Shown: piece after piece, positions 1-10,215 of the stretch
How positions within the stretch are numbered: the stretch's first letter is position 1
How the letters are laid out: every line of letters begins with the position of its first letter
Assembly: GCA_025618425.1 (NCBI GenBank)
Contig: CM046836.1
Coordinates: 13,621,703 to 13,685,702, forward strand
Origin: Heliocidaris tuberculata
Taxonomy: Eukaryota > Echinodermata > Echinoidea > Camarodonta > Echinometridae
Length of the DNA stretch: 64,000 nt
Reading direction: 5' to 3'
Program-made: the position numbers and the translations under genes
Notes under the pieces: model-generated
What the model saw: the letters and a program-made list of their open reading frames with translations, nothing else
Told to the model about the DNA's origin: nothing
Databases searched by the model: none

Positions 1-1587
1 TGATATTGTAATCATTATTTCTTTCAAATTTCTTCTGTGATGTTAGAAATCAGATATTATTTTATCACAATGACCACGTTTTTACAACATAACAACCTAA
101 AATATGTATTGCTGGTGTATAATCATGTTCACATGATATATGCCCAATGACAGACAATGATGTAAACAGGGAAAGTTATAACATGGGTTGCTATAGGGTA
201 AAAAGAAGTAGATGAATGGACCGGGAAATATTCATTTTAAAAACTGAAAAGATGATAAAATGATAATTATAACAATATGGATATTCACATTCTCTTTGAA
301 TATTATTGTACTAATTTGCCATCCTCCTAATTCTAAACATTGCAAATACCTTTTCTTTGGGTTACAGACATTCTTCTACATATTGTGTTATTTCATTTTC
401 AAAGTTTCTTTTTATACCAACCTGGTTCGATTGACTAATTTATTTCTTATTAACACTGGCAAATATACTTCGTACCAACTGTACGGAAAACGGCAATAAA
501 ATTTCGATACACTATTTCCGCCACTGATGTATATAACATTTTTTTTTTTTTTCAAAAATGAATTTAGATACATGCATTTATAATATCCTGTCATTGTAAT
601 CTAATCTTATACACTTCACAAAATCTCATTCATCTCCATCCAACTTTTGATATCTTATGATTGCAAACTGATCATAACTGGACACATATCCTGTAACAAA
701 AGTCGTTTATATTCCTCAATCCCACAATGCTATGCCTTTATGACTAATCACTAAAACATGGAGTCTGTTCGGTTTATGGCAAATAGTGTTTACTTGATCT
801 TCACTAAAGATCTTAATTTACTCATTCGCTGAACAAATGAATGACAGAGCGCTATAGTTACGGTAGACAAAGTGCACTAAGATGATGATTTTCGTGTCGA
901 TTTCATTCTTTATATCTTTCGTAGTACCCCTTTTCTTTTACGTTTAGACGAATCATAATAAAATATGTTATATTATAATCGGACTATCAAAGACGAGAGA
1001 GCTTCCGCATAAAAAGGAAAATCCGATCATCATGATCTTATTAAATGGGTTTGGCTCATTTTTTTTTTTTTTTTTATAACGGTATGTAAAATTTGTGAAC
1101 TCGAATTCAGAAAAAGTTATTGACTATGTTTCCTTTTTCTTTCTTCCTAATATTTGACTACGATTTATTCTGCATTTATTTCTCTCTTATTTCACTCTCT
1201 TTTTTTTCCTTTTCCTCTTCAATTTCTCTTTACTCTTTATTCTTTATTGGTTGTTTCAGTATGGATGTTGCTGCTAAACGGATAATATATAGCTCATTCT
1301 CACAAGTTTAAGATCTAATTTGTATATTTAGAAAATTGCTATTTGATTTTTTTAAATCAAAGTAATGTATAATTCTGTTAAAACAAATTATGTCTGTATT
1401 GTTATTTTACCTTTTTTTTTCTTTCTCTCTTCTCTCTCTCTCTCACTCTCCCTATTTATCTCTTTTCTCCAATTTTCTATTTTTTTTTCTTTCTCTTCCC
1501 TTCTTTCTCTCGTTCTCTCTCTCTTTCTCTCCTGGAATTTTCCCCCTTCTCTCTCTCTCTCTCTCTTCTTTTCTTTATTATAAACAG
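1..1587. other. Intron or upstream sequence of the aquaporin gene, no exon seen
   Basis: AT-rich sequence with homopolymer T runs and, from about 1420 to 1575, a long pyrimidine (CT-rich) tract that runs up to the splice acceptor at 1586-1587. I looked for the missing N-terminal aquaporin exons (TM1, TM2 and the segment before the first NPA-type motif) and saw nothing convincing. The upstream exons are probably left of the window. Short open frames here are low-complexity or lack any family signature. Confidence 0.6.
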
Positions 1588-1714
1588 TGGAGGCCTGTTC
1601 AACCCGGGACTAACATTTGCCATGGCTCTTTCTGGTGGCATCAACGCAATAAAAGCCATCATGTTCTTCATCGTGCAGATCATTGGAGCTCTGGTCGGAG
1701 CGGCTTTCGTCAAG
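1588..1714 (+). CDS. AQP8: AQP8-like exon with first pore motif (NPG)
   Basis: The acceptor is tataaacag at 1581-1587 and the donor AAG|gtaact. The first base completes a split codon, then 42 codons follow. The exon carries [17 protein letters not shown] and the third membrane helix ending in AAFVK. Phase 0 at the 3' end. Confidence 0.93.
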
Positions 1715-2157
1715 GTAACTTTTATCAGTGAGAAATTGAGACTGATAGGACAAAGAATAACGAATAATAAGGTGGTTTAATGTTGTTAGCTGATGAGGTC
1801 ATCACTGATATATAGGGAGAAGCTCCCATTGGAAATTTGGTTAAGATTTGTGGTGTCATATACCTGGACTAACACCATCATGGCCACTAACTCACTATTC
1901 GTTGTATTACTTCTTAAGATTATTCAAAATTTCCATTCTCCCAGTTTTGAAAATGGAGCTTTTTTACCCCGCGGAAGAATTATGGAGTAATAAAGAATGA
2001 CTTATGCATGAACATAAATAATCATGTGATGATAGCGCAAACTGAAGATGAATTAATGGTACAGTACTTGCTATTATTAAGCCAGTTTTGTGTCGCATGC
2101 AAAAAATTATCACAATCATGATTATGAAGCCAGTCTCTATTTCTAATATGTAACAAT

Positions 2158-2195
<38 letters not shown>

Positions 2196-3581
2196 GTTCA
2201 CCTTAGGCGGTAGTCCTCAACGACTCCTACCACGACATCAAGGGCGGAAGCAACCAGTATCGAGGCCTGGTTCCATACGACAAGTACGACTCCAACCGCC
2301 AGCTGGACATGACCCCAGGCACAGCCGTAGTCATCGAAGCCATCCTGAGTACCATGATCTTCCTCATCTACCTGATGGCCAATATGGATTCGAAAGCCCG
2401 CCAGCCCACCGGCCCACTCGCCTACGGATTCGCCGTCGTCGTCAGCATCATCTGCGCGTAAGTACACACCTTTGTACATGACCTTGATAACAAGGTCCTC
2501 TCATCGAAAGAACACAGCATCTGTTTGGAGCCAGAGGGGCGTAAAATCCTATCATTTATACAGAGTCAACGCCCTTCTGGCTCCAAACAACAGATTGTTG
2601 ACAATTTGAGGAAATAATAACGGCAATTATAATGAGCAGGTCCTTTATTTTTCAAAGCTTTGATCTCTGGTATGGAATGTTGGGGAATCATTATTCAATT
2701 CTGTTCAATTCAAATTTATTTCACTTTGCAATAAAAAGTTCAAGCAATCTAAAAAAAAAGCAAACTTGAAAGAAATATTACATTCACAGTATAATAAAAG
2801 TTATTACCGAATAAAGGGACAATAGAAACAATAGTAACATTGATTAAAATTGTCATATAATTATAGTTTTCATCGTGTTTAAATCAGTAGTTAACAAAAG
2901 GAATTAATGTGAACACAACAGTTTTTTTTTTTTTTTTTTTTTTTTAACACTGCTACAGGTACCACTCTAGCGGTGCCTCATTCAACCCTGCCCGCAGCTT
3001 CGGGCCAGCTGTCATCTCCGGCTACTGGGCAGAACACTACATCTACTGGGCAGGACCAGCTATTGGTGGACTACTGGCAGGGCTCTTCTACAGGTAGAAT
3101 TTTATACTCCTGCAGTCCTGCTAATAATTAAAGGCCCAGCTAGAACTTGGGGGGGGGGGAGCGGGCTTAAAGGATGTTAAACATGTTAAAGTCAGGTCTG
3201 CGTAAATGTCATCCATACCGGGAACTTTAAAAAAAAAAAAAAAAAATCTGGAATATTTATCTTGTCTTTAGAACTTGGGTCGAAACACGTAAAACGTAGT
3301 ATCAATATCTGTCCATTATTATTATAATTAGTTCCTTCTTTTAAAATAAAAGTGGTCGTTACTATGCAGTTTATCATGTTTGTAATTGAACTGATAACCA
3401 CTCTTGTCCTGACATCAGAAGAGGAAGATTATTTTTCGTTGCTGTTGCGACCACCTCTTGACATTTGCATTAAAAGACTGTGTTGTTTGTTTGATTATAT
3501 AATTTTAATTCTTTTCTTTTCTTCTTTTTTATTAGGTTGATTCTAGGAGATCGTAAGAGGCGCTTCATCCTCAAGCATTAA
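1588..3581 (+). CDS. AQP8: Aquaporin-8-like water/ammonia channel, 3' part of gene (four exons)
   Basis: Partial gene for a major intrinsic protein family channel. Coding exons are 1588-1714, 2207-2457, 2959-3093 and 3536-3581, all with GT-AG introns and matching phases. The translation starts inside the first half-helix (motif NPG where NPA is usual), then gives TM3, loop C, TM4-TM5, the second half-helix NPARSFGPA with the selectivity-filter arginine, TM6, and a short basic tail ending ILKH before TAA at 3579-3581. The spacing, the IYWAGP segment and the tail pattern GDxKxRxILK match AQP8 better than AQP1/4 or aquaglyceroporins. AQP8-type channels conduct water and ammonia, and in mammals also peroxide, across plasma or inner organelle membranes. 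The N-terminal part, about 80-90 residues, is outside the window. The NPG variant in the first motif is unusual. The family call is firm and the AQP8 subtype fairly firm. Confidence 0.94.
2207..2457 (+). CDS. AQP8: AQP8-like exon, loop C and TM4-TM5
   Basis: Preceded by a (TC)n tract and the acceptor ccttag; donor GC|gtaagt. There are 83 codons plus two bases. It encodes a polar extracellular loop followed by a hydrophobic helix ([14 protein letters not shown]), a short loop and the start of TM5 ([12 protein letters not shown]). The opposite-strand open frame over this exon is a shadow. Confidence 0.93.
2519..2595. repeat. Small palindromic element (MITE-like) in aquaporin intron
   Basis: Arms of about 22 bp, CTGTTTGGAGCCAGAGGGGC and GCCCTTCTGGCTCCAAACA, face each other across a short centre. 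About 50 bases of the same sequence recur as a single arm at 34634-34683 inside MAP2K4, so this is a dispersed family. Confidence 0.65.
2959..3093 (+). CDS. AQP8: AQP8-like exon with second pore motif (NPA)
   Basis: Acceptor ctacag, donor CAG|gtagaa. Encodes [15 protein letters not shown] followed by the TM6 segment. The canonical NPAR motif is intact here, unlike the first motif of the gene. Confidence 0.95.
3536..3581 (+). CDS. AQP8: AQP8-like terminal exon
   Basis: Acceptor tttattag. It joins in phase with the preceding exon to encode [14 protein letters not shown] and then TAA. The short basic tail resembles the end of vertebrate AQP8. Confidence 0.92.
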
Positions 3582-5096
3582 GCTGGGACAAGGAGACAAC
3601 AAGTTTAGGAGTTTATATGAGAAGAAACATTCACAAGTAACCTAAGAATTCTGAATATCGTATAATTGTGAATGTCTTCTATTTTGGTCTAATATCGTTA
3701 GGAAAACACTCCAAACAAAATATTTGACATTAAGAAAATACCCACAAATATTTCCTTTTCTTTTGGTGGGGGGGGGGGGGGTATAGTACATTGGATATGT
3801 CTCTGTGTGGAAAGGGATATCATTAACAGAATTAAATTTGAGTTACATTAATTTTTTTCTTTAAAAAATCGAATTGGTTGTCAGCACGGGATATGAGTAT
3901 TAGGAGTTACATGTAAATGGAAAAGTACTGAAGTCAACATACCACCAGTCCTTCGTAACTATATATCAGATCGCTTTTTGACGAATGTTTTGTTCGACTA
4001 TTTTATTTTGACCCCCTCCCCCCCCCCCCAAAAAAAAAAAATCACTCTTCGTTTCATGTTTTCCTCCCTTTTTTAGCTGTTCAATAATTAAAGATGTGTA
4101 TGAAGATAATGCACTTGTATATTTTTAAATTCATTGTTTTCTGCTGTTTGAGCTCCTTTTCTGTATATATTGACACTGTTTAGTTGCTTTTCTTTTTAAT
4201 GCTAATTGCTTCGGTTTTAGACAAAGAGTTAACTTCTTCTTTTTTTAGGTGATGCCTTTGAATAATCATTTCATGTAGAAAGGAATACTAATTAATAGCT
4301 TGCAGACCTGACTTGGATAAAGCTCTTTATGTTGTGATTGCTGCAGATGTAATTTCCTGTAAATGAACTTTTCTTTAATTTACGTCATCGTAATAAAATC
4401 TCCCAAGAAGTTTTTATTTCATTTTGGGCGGTCATCTTCCCTCATGCTTTCGCTTAAGCTACAATTTAAAACAAGTATCCACAAAATGTCACACTAAAAA
4501 AACAATTATCCCCAAAACAATCTTCAGTTTATGTGAAAAAAAAATTATAAACGAAACTAATTCGGGTTTTTGCTAATTGATAAATTACCCTTTTATAATC
4601 AATCATGTGCCATTATTTAAAAATAATGTACATAAGGAACTCGACAGATTATATGAAAATATTTGATTGTTAGAGGTAGAGAGGAGTGACAAAATCTGTA
4701 CAGATCTGATTTTTACCGGTATTAAACTTGCCTCTTAGTTTGTAAACACATTTTGAATCCTGTTTCGTTTATTTATTTCTCCAAAGAGTTTCTGGGAATG
4801 ATGTAAAAGGAAACCGTGTGCCTATAATATTGATGACGTGACTTTCTTGGCTAAACTTTGTTCATTCATTTGAATTCACATACAAAAAATATAACATCTG
4901 ATTAGGAAAAGTATAATCATAACATAAGATAGCAGTAAGAAGAGCTGATTTCTAGTTTAGACTTTCTTGTTGTTTCTTCCACAGCTGCTGCTGCTGTCTT
5001 TGTTGTTGTTATTGTTGATACAAATATTCATTCGCAACGAAATTTTCTGGATTAAAACTGCGTTTAGTGTTTTCTTATTTGGTACATTTGGTCTGG
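3582..5096. other. Aquaporin 3' UTR and convergent intergenic DNA
   Basis: AT-rich sequence without a credible ORF. A plus-strand AATAAA at about 4392-4397 is the best candidate polyadenylation signal for the aquaporin transcript. A minus-strand AATAAA (tttatt on plus, about 4768) could serve the convergent gene at 5097-6002. Poly-G (about 3766-3781) and poly-C/poly-A (about 4013-4040) runs are present. Confidence 0.45.
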
Positions 5097-6002
5097 TCAA
5101 GCTTTTAACCGTTTATATCTTTTCTTTAAGATAGGTATAACTTTCAGTTTACGTGTAGTCTCCTCTCTGTACTTCTGTGATGATACGAGTTGCCTTAAAA
5201 CGGCTATGAGAGGATTCTTTCCCCTTCTCCTCGTGGGTATTTCAATTCTGTCTTCTTTCCTGAACCATTTGATGGATGGCGCACTCGTGAATGAAACCCT
5301 CTTCCGTGGTCGTTTCTTCTCGAGGTCGTTTTGCGTCGATGACTGAACAGGTTTCTCACTGTGCCCCAGGGGGTGGTAACCTGTCGATATCGGCAGGACG
5401 ATTCCGAAATCTTCGTGTGGATACATGCCTGAATATGGAATATCTAATGGAAATGAAGTTGTTAACACAGCCGACATCGAGTCGATGTTCGAGTTGTTGT
5501 TCGCACTGTCCAATTGAACGTGACATGTCTCGTAGAAAGACTGAATGGCCTCGCTAGCGGTGTCGACCAGGTGAGCGCGATACTCGTCCAGCCTAATTCG
5601 ATCAAATTTGCTTCTGTGTGAAGATACCCTTTCGTCATCATCGTCAGCCATCTCTTCCACCATATCAACGTCTGACGAAGATGTCACCTCATGCGCAGTA
5701 CCGTCATCATCGCTGGGGTCATCTCCGTGGTTATCATCATCATCATCCAAAGCAGAGGTACTATCGGAGGTACTTCGGAGGGAAAGCTTCTCAAAACGCT
5801 TCGTTAGGTTTTCGGGAAGAGGCGTACGGTGTACCAGCAGATTGGAACTACTTGCTGGAGAGGCGCCAACTTCACCGACTCCTGCACTTCGACTTGCAGA
5901 GACAAACGATGTAAAGGACGCCATCTCCTGTCGGTTACTGCAAAGTACCATCTCGCTTCTGGCTGTTGGACGATTTCTTGTCGATGGCAGCGATGCATTC
6001 AT
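5097..6002 (-). CDS. Intronless acidic hypothetical protein with a possible PP1-docking motif
   Basis: A 301-codon open frame, by far the longest in the window and less AT-rich than its flanks. The start ATG at 6000-6002 has a purine at -3 and is preceded in frame by TAG at 6048-6050, so the frame looks self-contained. I do not recognise the family. From N to C: a Ser/Thr-rich region; an acidic tract (about 88-125) with repeated Asp; a predicted helical stretch (about 130-170, KFDRIRLDEYRAHLVDTASE); a middle segment with several Pro and Gly; and a strongly basic C-terminus (about 230-301). The basic part includes KRVSF, which fits the RVxF motif used to dock protein phosphatase 1, followed by a Lys/Arg-rich tail that could be a nuclear signal. 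No membrane segment or signal peptide is visible. A phosphatase-targeting or nuclear regulatory role is only inference. It is convergent with the aquaporin gene. Confidence 0.62.
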   Translation of the reverse strand: MNASLPSTRNRPTARSEMVLCSNRQEMASFTSFVSASRSAGVGEVGASPASSSNLLVHRTPLPENLTKRFEKLSLRSTSDSTSALDDDDDNHGDDPSDDDGTAHEVTSSSDVDMVEEMADDDDERVSSHRSKFDRIRLDEYRAHLVDTASEAIQSFYETCHVQLDSANNNSNIDSMSAVLTTSFPLDIPYSGMYPHEDFGIVLPISTGYHPLGHSEKPVQSSTQNDLEKKRPRKRVSFTSAPSIKWFRKEDRIEIPTRRRGKNPLIAVLRQLVSSQKYREETTRKLKVIPILKKRYKRLKA

Positions 6003-6097
6003 GTCTTGAGAAGAGGTGTTATTCCTTGTTCCTCCCGAATCAATATCCTATTTCCCAAAGTAATTATTGACAGAATCGTTTACATGGTTTATGTTTA

Positions 6098-6109
6098 ACT
6101 TATAAATGA
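6098..6109 (-). promoter_or_regulatory. Possible TATA-like sequence upstream of the 5097-6002 gene
   Basis: The minus strand reads ATTTATAAGT about 100 bases upstream of the start codon. Position and sequence would suit a TATA box, but such AT-rich strings are common here and no transcript evidence exists. Confidence 0.2.
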
Positions 6110-6196
6110 CGTTACTACAAATTTTTTCTTTCAAAACGATGGTCTGTCAAATGAGACATAAGAATTAAGATACCCGAATTTCAATCATTTACAATA

Positions 6197-6370
6197 CAGT
6201 GGAAACTCAATATAACGAGGACCTTATAGGGCCATGGAAATTAACTTATGTCAGGAATCTCCTCATATCAGGGTAAAAAACAAAGAACATAACGACTCGG
6301 GACCAGCAAAATCGCCTTGTTATATCCGGAATCTGGTTATTTTAGAACTCTTTATAATGAGTTTCCACTG
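6197..6370. mobile_element. pogo/Tigger-like MITE
   Basis: A 174-bp element with inverted ends CAGTGGAAACTC and GAGTTTCCACTG. It is flanked by TA on the left and by TTA on the right. The CAGT start and TA target fit Tc1/mariner-pogo type miniature elements. It has no coding capacity. Confidence 0.7.
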
Positions 6371-7219
6371 TTATTGACTAAACGTGTTTTAGAAAAAAAA
6401 ACAATGATCTCAACGAGCATAATTATTAACGTGAGTCTCGTAAGGAGCATTTTACATCGGTCAAAATCTGGATAGGTATTGAATTTCTTATTCCATTTCT
6501 TTTGTGTGTGAATATAAACAGCATTATTTTTTTTTTTAGTCAGTTATTTTCACGACACATTGGGCAAGAGGAGGCAGTGCGTAACATGTTCTGCCACTTA
6601 TTTTTTTTTTCCTCCATGATTAAACGTAATGCACTATCTATAATGGTGATAATAATGAATGTCTTTTATAGCACTATATCCAATTCAAAACTGATCATAT
6701 GCTTTTACAGAACAGATTAATCAATACATAAAAATATATGATGGGCATTGTGTATCAGGACACTTAGCAATAATTAACCTTTCAATTTTTGAAGTCAGAT
6801 TTTATATATTTAACAAAATAGCATCGAGTAACACTAAAATCAGTGAATATTTGTAATTTATCATTTTGTCAACCTATCTTGAAAAAGACTTATGACCATT
6901 TGTATAAAAAGTTGTTCGATTTACTGTTTAAAAGTGACCACACGATGTGTGGGTATACTGTAAATGTAATTCATAAGCTGGAAGTTTACAAAACAATGCC
7001 CTGAAGCAAAATAAGTGTCATTTGGCGTACTCACCATAGTAATCTTGAAAATTGAAAATTATTGACTTTTCTTTTGTCTAAATTTATACGATATAAAAGG
7101 CTTGATCTTGATCATTTCTTCGGTTATCCTTTCATTCGTTAGATTTTCATCTGCTTGGTTATCAAAGAATTGAAGAACACTGGAGATCACCAAAGCATAA
7201 TTTCACTTTCTTTCCTTAT

Positions 7220-7590
7220 TGTTTTGCGTTGCTTGGTGCGCGGCGCGGCAGGTGTCTACCCAAAGATCAACGAATGGGAGGGTACTGCGTATACGTCACA
7301 AACATTTCGCGCGTTGTGATTGGTCCAACGTTTGAGAGTTAAGTGCGACGTAACAAAGGAGTTTCGGTCTTGGACGGGGAATGAAAAAGAGTCCCGCGGT
7401 GTGATTGGTGGAAAGTTTGATGGTCAAGCGTGACGTAACAAAAGAGGTGTACTCGCTCTTGATCTTGGGCGAGGCGTACGTGGGTCGTGCGGCATGATTG
7501 GTGCAGAGTTCGATGGACAAGCGTGAGGTACAAAAGGGGTTGGGCTCTTGTGCTCGGCATGAAAAGGGTCCGCGCGGTGTCGCTTAGCTT
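7220..7590. promoter_or_regulatory. CpG-rich segment with three tandem CCAAT-box plus CRE-like units
   Basis: Unlike the AT-rich surroundings, this stretch is rich in CpG (for example gcgcggcgcggc near 7240). Three imperfect units repeat with spacings of 85 and 93 bp. Each has GATTGG (inverted CCAAT box) at 7318, 7403 and 7496, followed about 28 bp later by a CRE/ATF-like site: cgacgtaaca at 7347, tgacgtaaca at 7431, and the decayed tgaggtac near 7524. A further tacgtcac lies near 7292. CCAAT and CRE sites are typical of TATA-less metazoan promoters. The nearest gene is 5097-6002 on the minus strand, about 1.3 kb away. Overlapping minus-strand open frames are by-products of the repeats. Confidence 0.45.
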
Positions 7591-7747
7591 TGCAAGGCTT
7601 GAAAGATTACATGACCTAAAGGAGTATTGCAAAGTATTATACCTGTCTCCAAATATCAAGTAATCATTTTACGACCATCAGGTACTCCACGATGAGAGTA
7701 TTATAGCAGTTGTTGAAGTAGCAAATAAAGTCACGATTCAATTTGTC

Positions 7748-8040
7748 AAAGACAGAGAAAGAGAGAGAGAGAGGAAGAGAGACAGAGAGACAGGGGGGCA
7801 GAATTGTAGAACGACAGGAAGAATATCAATCATATTTTAAATCTTTCTTTTTTTCAGTTTCAGTATACATGATATAGTAATGGGTATGATATGACAAATG
7901 AGAGGGTTACCAGTGGAAAGAGAGAGAAAGGAAACGATAAAGAGGGCAAAGGAGAGAACGTGAGAGAAAGAGAGGGAGAGGGGTACTGAAGCGCAGAAAA
8001 TTATATAGAGGGAGAGAGAGGGAGAAATATAATAAAATGA
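7748..8040. repeat. GA-rich simple repeat
   Basis: Interrupted purine tracts of GAGA and GGGAGA type in three blocks (about 7751-7795, 7918-7980 and 8008-8027). Confidence 0.8.
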
Positions 8041-8602
8041 AATAAAAGTGGATAGGGTGATACAAAGAGAATTAGAGGGTAGTATAAATGCTGTTCCAAC
8101 TTGGAAGGAACTGATTTCTCAATACTCTATAAGGATACAATTTCGACAATCATCGGTTTACATAACACAGACTGAATATCAGTTCCATAGTATTATTTTC
8201 TTTTTATAACTATTAAAATTTGAATCTATGTCTTTAACATTTAAAATTTGATACATAATTTGATATCAAAGATCGATCATAACGAGATGATCAGTCATTA
8301 AAATTAATTCTTCATAAAGGAGTTTTCACGAGAGAAAAAAATATATGAGATTCGGATTACTTTGTATATTGCTTATTTTATTATGATTTTTTATTCATCT
8401 GAAACGCCTTTTAACATTTTCAGTTGAGGAATATGCTCTACAACGGTATCATTAGATATGACATGACCTCTCTTTGAAAATATTTCGATGCAATCAATTT
8501 TACTTTGACATCTTAATTTCTAGACGAGATTTATTCTTAATACATTCGTGGTATTCCCCATTTTTAAAAAATACCAAAAAATTCAATTCCACAAGTATTA
8601 AA

Positions 8603-8777
8603 CAGGGGCCGCGGAGCGTTTTTGAAAGTGGGGGGGGGGCTGATCTGATTTAACTCATTAATTTCAATTTTCGAGCCCTTTTTCCCGATATTTTTTTTTA
8701 CGTGTCTACTAAAAAGCTAAAAAGTGAGGGGGCTGCAGCCCCCAGCCCAACCCCCCCCCCTGGTTCCGCGGCCCATG
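8603..8777. mobile_element. hAT-like MITE
   Basis: A 175-bp segment bounded by imperfect inverted ends CAGGGGCCGCGGA and TCCGCGGCCCATG. The interior has poly-G and poly-C runs and no ORF. The CAGGGGC-type end is usual for hAT-derived miniature elements. I could not align a convincing 8-bp target duplication, so the class is less certain than for the element at 59590-59758. Confidence 0.6.
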
Positions 8778-8789
8778 TTAAATCTGAAG

Positions 8790-8910
8790 GTTGCAAAATA
8801 TAACACCGAAGGGGCTTCATTGCCATAAAGAAGACAAAAAGCTGCAATGGCGTATTCAGTAGTTCCTGGCCTACACCCCACCCCTCCCCCTCCTTCGTTT
8901 AAGGTCCAGA
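8790..8910. repeat. Dispersed repeat, copy 1
   Basis: A block containing GGGCTTCATTGCCATAAA and GGCGTATTCAGTAGTTCC. A diverged copy in the same orientation occurs at about 10095-10215. Neither copy encodes anything recognisable. Confidence 0.6.
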
Positions 8911-9739
8911 AGAAGAACACAAAAAAAAATTTAAAAAATGAATAAACCTGGCAGTTTGTTTATCAAGCATGATGCCCAATTACACCCCTTCCTCTGTTAA
9001 TCAGTCTACATAATTACGATAGTCACTGAATAAAAAATCCTTCTAAAATGTTAAATACAAAAAGTGTTAAACTTTATCGGAGTTCCGAGTTGACCGGTAG
9101 CCAATAGAAATATGGTAATTTTTACCCCGTTGCCTGGTTATTTCAAGCATATCTTCTCTAATCAAATTATCAGATTCCTGGTGAACCAAATCGATTATAC
9201 ACGGAATATAATTTACATTGAAAATTCTTAACCAAGCGTTTTCTCTTTGTATTCCAAACGGATTCAGACAGGCAAATGTCAACTGGTATTTGAAATATCA
9301 TCATTGAAAAAACAATATCTCGATTTCATCACAATCTTCCTCGCAAACATTTGTTATTTGTACCATATCAGATTCCCACTTTTAATTGATGAATACGAAA
9401 TTACCGTAATATGATACTGTGAATGTCGGTCACTACCCGCCACGCAGCAAGCAGTATCACATGAACACTATACTGTCCCCCGGCCATGTCGACGGCGTGC
9501 GCCATTTGAGACGCTTTCTCTATTTACCTTTGGACCTTTCATTATTTCATTACTGCATTATGAGGACGTTCTACCTATACTGGGTAAAATTGGTACACTT
9601 TCTCAGTCACTGAAGAATTGTCATTACCATATAAATCGTCTGCCATTGAACGCGTCTGTGTACTAAAAAACGGATGAAAAAATACAGCTGTTCTTGAAAA
9701 ACTGTATCTATTTTTGTTCGATAATTATAGAATTCATTG

Positions 9740-9940
9740 TACACTCTAAAAACTAAATTGTTAATTCACCATTTAAAGGGCCGAGGCTACCATTTTTCAA
9801 AATGGTAGCTCTTTTAACTTGGTGGATGCAGTACTATAAAGGCTGAATCCACAATGCTAAAAGTGATAATCTACCATGAAAATGTGGTCACTTTTGGGCC
9901 CTTTTAAATGGTGATTTAACACTTTAGCTTTTAGGGTGTA
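9740..9940. mobile_element. Palindromic TA-target MITE, copy 1
   Basis: A 201-bp inverted-repeat element with ends TACACTCTAAAAACTAAA and TAGCTTTTAGGGTGTA, flanked by TA. Both arms contain AATTCACCATTTAAA-like blocks and a GGGCC core. A second copy lies at 60358-60562. Ends and target suggest a Tc1/mariner-type miniature element. Confidence 0.75.
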
Positions 9941-10094
9941 ATAACGTTAAAAATCCTTCAACAGGCCAGTGCCGCCTTACAAAAATTGCGACTGATGTTA
10001 ATCGCAACATTTTACATAATTATATCATAAAATCATAATTCAATGATATTTGATACAAAATATATATAAAGCTTAACAAATATTGAATTTGAAG

Positions 10095-10215
10095 ATACCA
10101 AAATGGGCTTCTTTGCCATAAACAAGACCAAATATCAGTGGCGTATTCAGTAGTGTCTGGCCTACGCTCCCTTCTTCCATCCCTCCCTCTATTGATTCAA
10201 GCCCGAGAAAGAAAA
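10095..10215. repeat. Dispersed repeat, copy 2
   Basis: Diverged copy of the block at 8790-8910, recognisable by GGGCTTCTTTGCCATAAA and GGCGTATTCAGTAGTGTC. Confidence 0.6.

Noticed and set aside
260..499. Hydrophobic 79-codon frame considered as a missing aquaporin N-terminal exon
   Set aside because: Lacks the conserved E in TM1, the GxxSG segment and usable splice sites; composition is that of AT-rich intron.
1365..1731. Plus-strand frames of 72 and 113 codons and a minus-strand frame
   Set aside because: They read the CT tract and overlap the real aquaporin exon in other frames.
7296..7659. Two overlapping minus-strand frames of 74 and 106 codons with repeated His-Gln-Ser segments
   Set aside because: The repetition mirrors the 85-93-bp DNA repeat; there is no family resemblance, and the sequence is better explained as regulatory or repeat DNA.
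9067..9282. 71-codon minus-strand frame with a protein-like amino acid mix
   Set aside because: No recognisable motif, no splice context, and no neighbouring exon; could be a decayed retroelement piece but unsupported.
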